Assembly: GCA_951217055.1 (NCBI GenBank)
Contig: OX578276.1
Span: 121,953,299-122,017,298 of the forward strand
DNA length: 64,000 nt
Direction of reading: 5' to 3'
DNA from: Gerris lacustris
Taxonomy: Eukaryota > Arthropoda > Insecta > Hemiptera > Gerridae
Made by a program: the position numbers and the translations under genes. How positions within the stretch are numbered: the stretch's first letter is position 1; every line of letters starts with the position of its first letter. A model generated the notes under the pieces. It had not been told where the DNA came from, did no database searches, and was given only the letters and a program-made list of their open reading frames with translations. Of this stretch, positions 57,896-64,000 are shown piece after piece.

Positions 57896-59225
57896 CAAAA
57901 GAGTGATTTTTAAAAAATGTCTGTCGTCAGTGGTTGATTTTTTTCACTTAGCCACTAATTCCTCTGATAAGAATCAAATTTAAATAGTCCAATAAGTATT
58001 TGGCCGCCATCTTGAATCAAAGTGGCTGATTAGAAACTCATTCACCAAAGTTTTTTATATCATAAAAGGAGGCCAAATTTCAAGGTTGTAGTACAATCGG
58101 TCAGGAAAATTGTGGCACTCTTTAGACTTTTAAAAACAGAAGTGTGATATCCCTTCGTCCCAAAATACATTTGACTAAACATCCCTTTGTCTTAATAGTT
58201 ATTTAGACAAGGGAATGTAGAAATAATTATATCCATTTATATGCTAAAGAAACAATAGGGGAGTGACAATCTAAAGAAGTACCAAAATGGCCGCCAAATT
58301 GAATCAAATATTTCTTGTGAGCATGTAGTGGGGTAAGAACAACCTAACTACAAAATTGCAAGGTCATAGGTAACAGTCGTTCCAGAAAAATCATGATAAT
58401 AATTTTTGAAAAATTTTTATTTTATCTGTCTCGTGTCTTCGAAAGTATTAATCCTACGTATTTGTAGGAAATGTGAAATGTTGTTTACTTTAATTTTTAT
58501 TATTAATAGTCCAGGCAAATTAGTAAAAAAACAAATAAAAAAACAACAGCAAATGGGGGAAATAATTTATAGTTTTGACACTTTGTGAAAACACTCTTAG
58601 AGGGTAGTAAGAAGCAGTGAAGTTCCCCCCACTTGGAGGAGCGCGTCCCCTCCTTAAAGTTCAAAATTTACTTTTTCTTCATTTTTTTTGCAAAACGCAT
58701 TATTTTTTAAAGAGAACTATTCATACCAAAAATATTTTACTCATAATTCTGCTCAAAAAAGGTCCTATACATTTTTGAACTGAGACAAACTGTTTTTAAG
58801 ATATTGTAGCTGGAAAAAAAAAAAAAAAAAAAAATCCATCAGCATTTTTTTGCGAACCAACATAATATCTTAAAAACTACTCTTCCGATTTAAATGAAAT
58901 TTAAATGGTAGGCCATCATTAGCCCATTATTGGTCCCATTATAAGTTTCAACCTTCTGCGCCAATTTTTTTACCCTCCACATGCGCAAAAAAAATACATT
59001 TATTTACAATTTACACCTACATCTTCAAAAGTACTCATCTGATTTTAATGAAATTTGGATGGTTTTTCGAAAGTAGCCCGCAGATAGCCCCAAATTAATT
59101 TCAACCGTCTGCGCTCTTTACCTTTTGCTAAATTGATACTTTAATTCATAATTGACTGACCAAAATTGATCAGCAGACAGACAGACGCAGGGAACCAAAA
59201 CTGTTCCATGATGTCTGAAACGGAT
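57896..59225. repeat. dispersed repeat family X, reversed copy
   Basis: Contains family X strings in reverse: a tttacacctacatcttcaaaa stretch, a caaccgtctgcgctcttta stretch and a ccatgatgtctgaaacg stretch near the end. Within it, 58840-58970 and 59020-59130 are two diverged versions of one module. No coding frame recognised. Confidence 0.55.
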
Positions 59226-59378
59226 AAAACTCATGAAAATATAACCTTACTTTTAAAACCAAGATCCAATTATAACACTTAAGTGTTGTAACACCAAATA
59301 GTCCAGGCAAATTAGTAAAAAAACAGCAACTGGGGGATATAATTTATATAGTTTTTAAACTTTGTGAAAACGCTCTTA

Positions 59379-60535
59379 AGGGGCCCACACACTTACAGTT
59401 TAACTGCAGGCCGTTATCGTATACGATTATCGTAAGGCCAAAATCTCCGACCACCACACATTACCAGTCCAGCGCCTGAAGGCAATCGTAAAGAACTGCA
59501 GATCTGTGCCTGTATGCGCCATACACTGTGCGATAAATTCCTGCAGGCCGATATCTGTCGATTTTTAACTGCAGGCCATGAACTGTTCCCCTCTCAGTTC
59601 CCGCTAGACTTTCTGAATGCGTAGAAGTAAACGTTGTGCGTTGTACGTTAATTATTGTGAACAAACGAAGAAAAAAAAAAAAAAAATTTTGGTGAAAGAA
59701 GCGGCTCCAAGAAAGAAACACTAGTTCACACATTGCTCTGTTGCGTGAATTGAGGCATTCCTATAAAGAAGATTTATTAAACTATTTGCGAATGAACGAA
59801 GGCAATTTCAACAAAATGTTTCGATTGGTTTCACCCTTCATTAGTAAAATTAACACCAAAATGTGCCAGTCAATAATTGCAGGAGATTGTTTATTTTCTT
59901 TTTAACAGTATCTAAAAAATGTAATTAGAAATGTAAAATGTATAATTTATAATTTATCAGAAATTATTAATAAATAAATTAAACCATTATAAATTATTTA
60001 ACTAAAGAATTATTATTATATGTACCATATTTAAAGTGCAATTACCTATTGTCGCAGTCGGTACTGTTTTTTTTTTTTTTTTCTTATAAAGTCTAATAAC
60101 ACACCTTTCAGCTTTTTGTTTTAATAATTTATAGACGATTGTTAGACATGTTTATAGACGAGACATGTCTATGAAAGCTGAAATAAAATTAGGTTTATAG
60201 TCAACCATGGTGTCGTCAGTCCAAAATTTTCTAACAACGTGAAAAGATTTTGGCCTGCAGTCCGACGAAGGGAAATTAACAAAATAAAGATGATTCACTC
60301 TACACGCCTGTAGGCCGACTGATAGTGTAGGGCGGCATTGATCTTGAGGCACAGGCCTGACAGTCCACGGACTGTCGTCTCTCCTTCCATCCGATCCTCG
60401 CCTCTACCCTCCACACACCTACAGTCCACCTCCGACTGCAGTCCGTCATCTTAAGGAAAACTGATAAGTGTGTGGCCAAGCTCCGTGGACGGACAGATCA
60501 TTATCTTCAGTTAAACTGTTAGTGTGTGGGCCGCT
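59379..60535 (+). mobile_element. Harbinger-type element, non-autonomous
   Basis: Ends AGGGGCCCACACACTTACAG and (complement) AGCGGCCCACACACTAACAG, then GTTTAACTG on both. TTA flanks each side (59376-59378 and 60536-60538). It contains a fragment of the element's nuclease gene. Total 1157 bp. Confidence 0.92.
59705..59905 (+). pseudogene. Harbinger nuclease N-terminal fragment
   Basis: A 66-codon frame with ALLRELRHSYKEDLLNYLRM and FNKMFRLVSPFISK, matching the segment of PIF/Harbinger nucleases before the catalytic DDE region. The frame ends in TAA at 59903-59905 and no DDE domain follows. Confidence 0.78.
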
Positions 60536-60551
60536 TTAGGGTGTAGTAGAG

Positions 60552-61257
60552 CAGTGTATCCCAAACTTTTAACAGCTGTGTACCCTTTCTATAATTTTCC
60601 TAACACTAAGTACCCCTCGTTAAAAAAAAAATGCATTTCTATTTTGGTTATCGGTTATCTTTAATTATTTAATTCTATTTTTCTAATTGTGTCAATCGCG
60701 GAGAATTGTTCTTTAAAAAAATGAAATCATATAAATATAAACTACTTTCTTTCTTCTAACGATTATAATTCGTTCCCGCCTATATTGGAACATTGTCAAC
60801 CCTTTAGGTTTAATCCTTTTTTCACACTTTCTATTTGTCAAATATTTACAAATTATTACTCTTAAAAAGTAATTTGTCCAAAACCAAAACAACTAAAAGC
60901 AAGGAGTCAGGTCTAATAATGTGAGTCACTTCACTCATTGGGATTTGTCCCACGACTTTAGTCGTCATGAAACAAATCTTACAAGAAATAGGATGAATAA
61001 AAAAATTATAATAAAATATGCGAATACTTCAATAACAATATATGCAATTTTTTTAGTACATAAATGAAAACCAATATCCAATTTAAGAACAAAATTAACA
61101 GGGAATCAAATTATGATGAGCCGTTGCCTCATCATAAACAATTTTATCCTTCTCAGGATAAAATTGGCTGCGCAGTCAAAGCCCGGTGCAGCTCGTACCC
61201 CCAGCAAACTCTTCCCGTACCCTCAGGGGTACGCGTACCACACTTTGGGAAACACTG
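60552..61257. mobile_element. hAT-type MITE, 706 bp
   Basis: Ends CAGTGTATCCCAAAC / TTTGGGAAACACTG with 8-bp flanks tagtagag (60544-60551) and tagttgag (61258-61265). Typical hAT layout; no transposase. Confidence 0.88.
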
Positions 61258-61282
61258 TAGTTGAGTAAGAAACAGTAAAGCC

Positions 61283-61806
61283 CTGTGGCGTATCCAGGGG
61301 GGGGCACAGGGGGCACGTGCCCTCCCCCCCAGACTGGCCCAGTCCCAATAGAGTAAAAAAAAAAAAAAAAATACGCCGTATTTTTTTTTTTTTTTTTTAA
61401 TACATATTTTTACATTCACCTCATGTTCAATTTCACCTCAGAAATGCATAAAAGCGCTGTTTTGAGAGGTCATATTTTCAAAAGTTTCCGGGGGAGTACC
61501 CCCGAACCCCCCGCCATAGACCCCCCCCCCCCCCCCCCCTAATAATTAACTGCAGATGACGCCCATGACTAACAGTACGATATTGTACTACAGTAAGCGT
61601 CAGCCTAACATTTTCTAACGAACACGTTCTAATAACAGTTGTCACATGGGCGCAGAATTTTTTTTTTTTTTTGGGGGGGGGGAGGGGGGGTTTGGATGGT
61701 ATAAGTATTTCCCTTTTCTTGTTACTACTACAAATTCCCCCCCCCCCCCAATCTAAACTGACTTAGAATGTGCCCCCTCCAGACCTAACCGCTGGATACG
61801 CCACTG
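61283..61806. mobile_element. hAT-type MITE with GTGGCGTATCCAG ends
   Basis: Ends CTGTGGCGTATCCAG / CTGGATACGCCACTG with perfect 8-bp flanks gtaaagcc (61275-61282 and 61807-61814). The inside has long C and G runs. It lies 25 bp from the preceding element. Confidence 0.9.
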
Positions 61807-61819
61807 GTAAAGCCCCCCC

Positions 61820-62215
61820 CCCATGGGCGTAGCCAGGGGGGGGCCATGGCCCCCCCCTAGGCCGGCTCAACTCTCAAAAAAAATACTATTATTATACATA
61901 TACAGGTTAAAATAAAAAATAAATAAATAAAAAGTAAAAATAATGCTGTATAATAATAATAATAATATATATATATTATTATTATTATTATACAAATTTA
62001 TTTTATGGCTAGGGGGTCTTCAGGTAAAAAAATGTAAATCTCGTTTTAGTTGTCAAGTTACTACAGCTGTGGCGTGGCTGCACTGGTTTGGTTAGCATTG
62101 CTTTGATAAAAAAGATGCCTATGATAAGAAAAGAAGCTGGACAATAATTATGTTTTCCTTCTCTCAGCCAGTGGCGTACCCAGAGGGGGGGGGGGGGGGC
62201 ACAGGGGGCCCGGGC
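61820..62215. repeat. two more left ends of the GGCGTAGCCAG family
   Basis: gggcgtagccagggggg at about 61824 and cagtggcgtacccagaggg at about 62169 are both in the same orientation. No matching right ends were found in the window, so these are partial or nested copies. Confidence 0.5.
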
Positions 62216-62221
62216 CTCCCC

Positions 62222-62653
62222 CAAAACTAAAGACCTGAAATTTAAGCAATTGCAGTTTCACAGCAGATTTTAAAGTAATAGCGTTGTGATAGTAAAAAAA
62301 AAAAAAAAATATATAATAAGTAATTATATACCTAGTTTTGCCCGACATTGTTTTGTTATTTGGCGTTAAAAAAACGTCCCCCCCCCCCTCCAAAGCCAAA
62401 GACCTGAAATTTAAGTATGCAATTCTGCAGCACATGTTCAAGTAATAGTGTTGTGATAGTCAAAAAAATAAATAAATATAATAAGTAATTATATACCTAG
62501 TTTTGCCCGACATATTTTTTATTTGGCGTTTAAAAAGACCCCAAAGCCATAGTCCTAAAATTTAAGTATGCAAATAAGTAAGTATTACTTTTTTTTTTGT
62601 GCAAGCAAGTCAAAAAAATAAAAAAATAAGTAATTATAAACCTAGTTTTGCCC

Positions 62654-62687
<34 letters not shown>

Positions 62688-62715
62688 TTTATATTTTTTT
62701 TTTGGCGTTAAAAAA
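62222..62715. repeat. three degenerate ~170-bp tandem units
   Basis: Each unit has a tagtcctgaaatttaagta-like start, a variable A-rich or AT-rich block, a taagtaattatatacctag string, and ttttgcccgacat followed by tttggcgttaaaaa. In the third unit an (AT)n tract has expanded after ccgacat. Confidence 0.75.
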
Positions 62716-63636
62716 GAAGATGAAGAAGAAGAATTGAAGTAAGTAGTCCTTAATCAGTTTAGGTTAAGGATCTAAAATAGGGATGGAGCACTAAGTTACA
62801 TAATATATATCCTGGGTAAAAATATGTCGTCTATATAGTCTATAGTCTATAGAACTTCTACAAAAAATCTACATAAAATTACGACTGTGCATGGTCAGAA
62901 CTTTTTATTGGGACGAATTTCTTCCCGACTATTATTATCCATTGTTTATTTTGAATGAAAGGTTACAATATAAAATTTTTAGATCAAGTTATTAATTAAA
63001 TATTTTCTTGTTTTAAGGGTTCTTATTTTAATCTACAGTTTTACTTTAATATATTAATTAAATTTAATTAAAATAGTTCGTAGCAGTCATTAGAATAGTT
63101 TTTAATTATTGAATAATTAATATTAATTAATTTGGAAACTGGTTCAATTGTAGAATAAGATTTTAAAAATTGCAGATACCCGACCTTTCGCAAGGAAGAC
63201 TATTTTTTGTATTTATTGACTGGACTGTTAGATACCCTACTATTTTTATTTGGTTATGGTTTAGCATAAAACTCAGTATGAGTATGGTTCTGCATATTAG
63301 ATTCTTAAAAAACGATTAATTACTATTTATTTAAAATTTAAAATTAGAGATGTAGTAGTTCAGACAATATCTCATTGGAAGCGCTAACGTCGCTTCAAAT
63401 ACTCTCTGTCCAATCTTAATGTGAACTATTTTACATTAAGAGTAGATTTATAAATTTAAACAGCTTTTCCTTAAAAGTTTTCCTTAAAAAAATCTATTTC
63501 AAATAAACAATTTTTTCCCCTATAATTAATAGGTCTATTGAGTTTTTTTTTTAATTAAAATAAATCCTTTTGAAAATATTAATAATGGAACTGTCAGACT
63601 CTTGGCATTTTTAAGGAAAACACTTTTTTGGTTTTA
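62716..63636. other. AT-rich, nothing recognised
   Basis: No coding frame, terminal repeat or RNA gene was recognised in this stretch. Confidence 0.4.
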
Positions 63637-63696
63637 CATACACCACACCACACACACACACATATATATGTGTGTATATGTATATGTGTATATATA
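63637..63696. repeat. (CA)n/(TA)n/(TG)n microsatellite
   Basis: A compound dinucleotide tract just before a possible transposon left end. Confidence 0.8.
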
Positions 63697-64000
63697 CAGG
63701 GCTCGATTTGAGGCGGAACGGCGTTCCGGGACCTCTCTCTCTGATAAATAAAAAAAAATAATCGGCACTAAGATTTGCACTAAGAGTGTGGGTTTATGTC
63801 TAAAACTGTTAAAATTTCAAGATAAAAAGAACTTTTTATAAACTACGTTTTTAAATTTTCTATTGAATCGTATGTAATGTTGATATGTAATATAATTGTT
63901 ATTGTTATATAATATATAATGTTACTGAAAAAAAAAAAAATAGTTCCGAATTTATTTACTTCACATAAATGACAACCATCTAGATAGCTGATCTTAAACC
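63697..64000. mobile_element. possible hAT left end, cut by window edge
   Basis: CAGGGCTCGATTTGAGGCGG followed by gaacggcgttccgggacc resembles a common hAT terminus. The right end would lie outside the window, so this is tentative. Confidence 0.4.

Overview
The window looks like nuclear DNA of an arthropod, most likely an insect. It is AT-rich, its genes are intron-split, and it is packed with DNA transposons, LINEs and tRNA-derived SINEs. The order is not resolved. No rRNA, intact tRNA, CRISPR or prokaryotic-type organisation was seen.

Host genes: (1) an intronless RUS-family (RUSF1/DUF647) gene on the minus strand at 15961-17394. (2) A large minus-strand inhibitor-of-apoptosis gene of the DIAP2/cIAP type, 25376-46106, reconstructed here from ten exons that join in frame into about 623 residues (BIR1-BIR2-BIR3-UBA-Ser-rich linker-RING). 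(3) A two-exon mitochondrial sirtuin (SIRT4) on the plus strand at 48513-52810, head-to-head with the IAP gene across about 2.4 kb. (4) A candidate small gene on the minus strand at 54251-55950: two exons with matching splice phase encode about 75 residues that I do not recognise.

Layout: 1-15 kb is repeat territory. It holds a perfect 91-bp-arm inverted repeat, a terminal-inverted-repeat (TIR) transposon (1837-9306) carrying a 2951-bp tandem array of transposon half plus truncated RTE LINE plus SINE, an 880-bp foldback element, and a decayed hAT element with an 8-bp duplication. 15.9-17.4 kb is RUSF1. 17.9-24.8 kb holds small TIR elements, a 2.2-kb element with subterminal repeats and an (AT)n block, a 581-bp foldback with exon-like content, and a SINE. 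25.4-46.1 kb is the IAP gene, whose introns host mariner, Harbinger, pogo-like, foldback and nested Jockey LINE insertions. 46.6-47.8 kb is a degenerate minisatellite between the two divergent genes. 48.5-52.8 kb is SIRT4. 54.2-56.4 kb is the candidate small gene. 55.1-63.7 kb is a run of TIR elements, several with clear target-site duplications, plus an LTR-derived miniature element with one inverted end.

Functionally the genes are unrelated housekeeping or signalling genes: apoptosis/immune ubiquitin ligase, mitochondrial NAD-dependent deacylase, and a membrane RUS protein. The best leads are the tandem transposon/LINE array, the 75-residue two-exon gene, the exon-bearing foldback at 22.4-23.0 kb, the LTR-inverted miniature element, and a dispersed repeat family with a hammerhead-like core. 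Family names rest on motif recognition by eye; no database search was possible.
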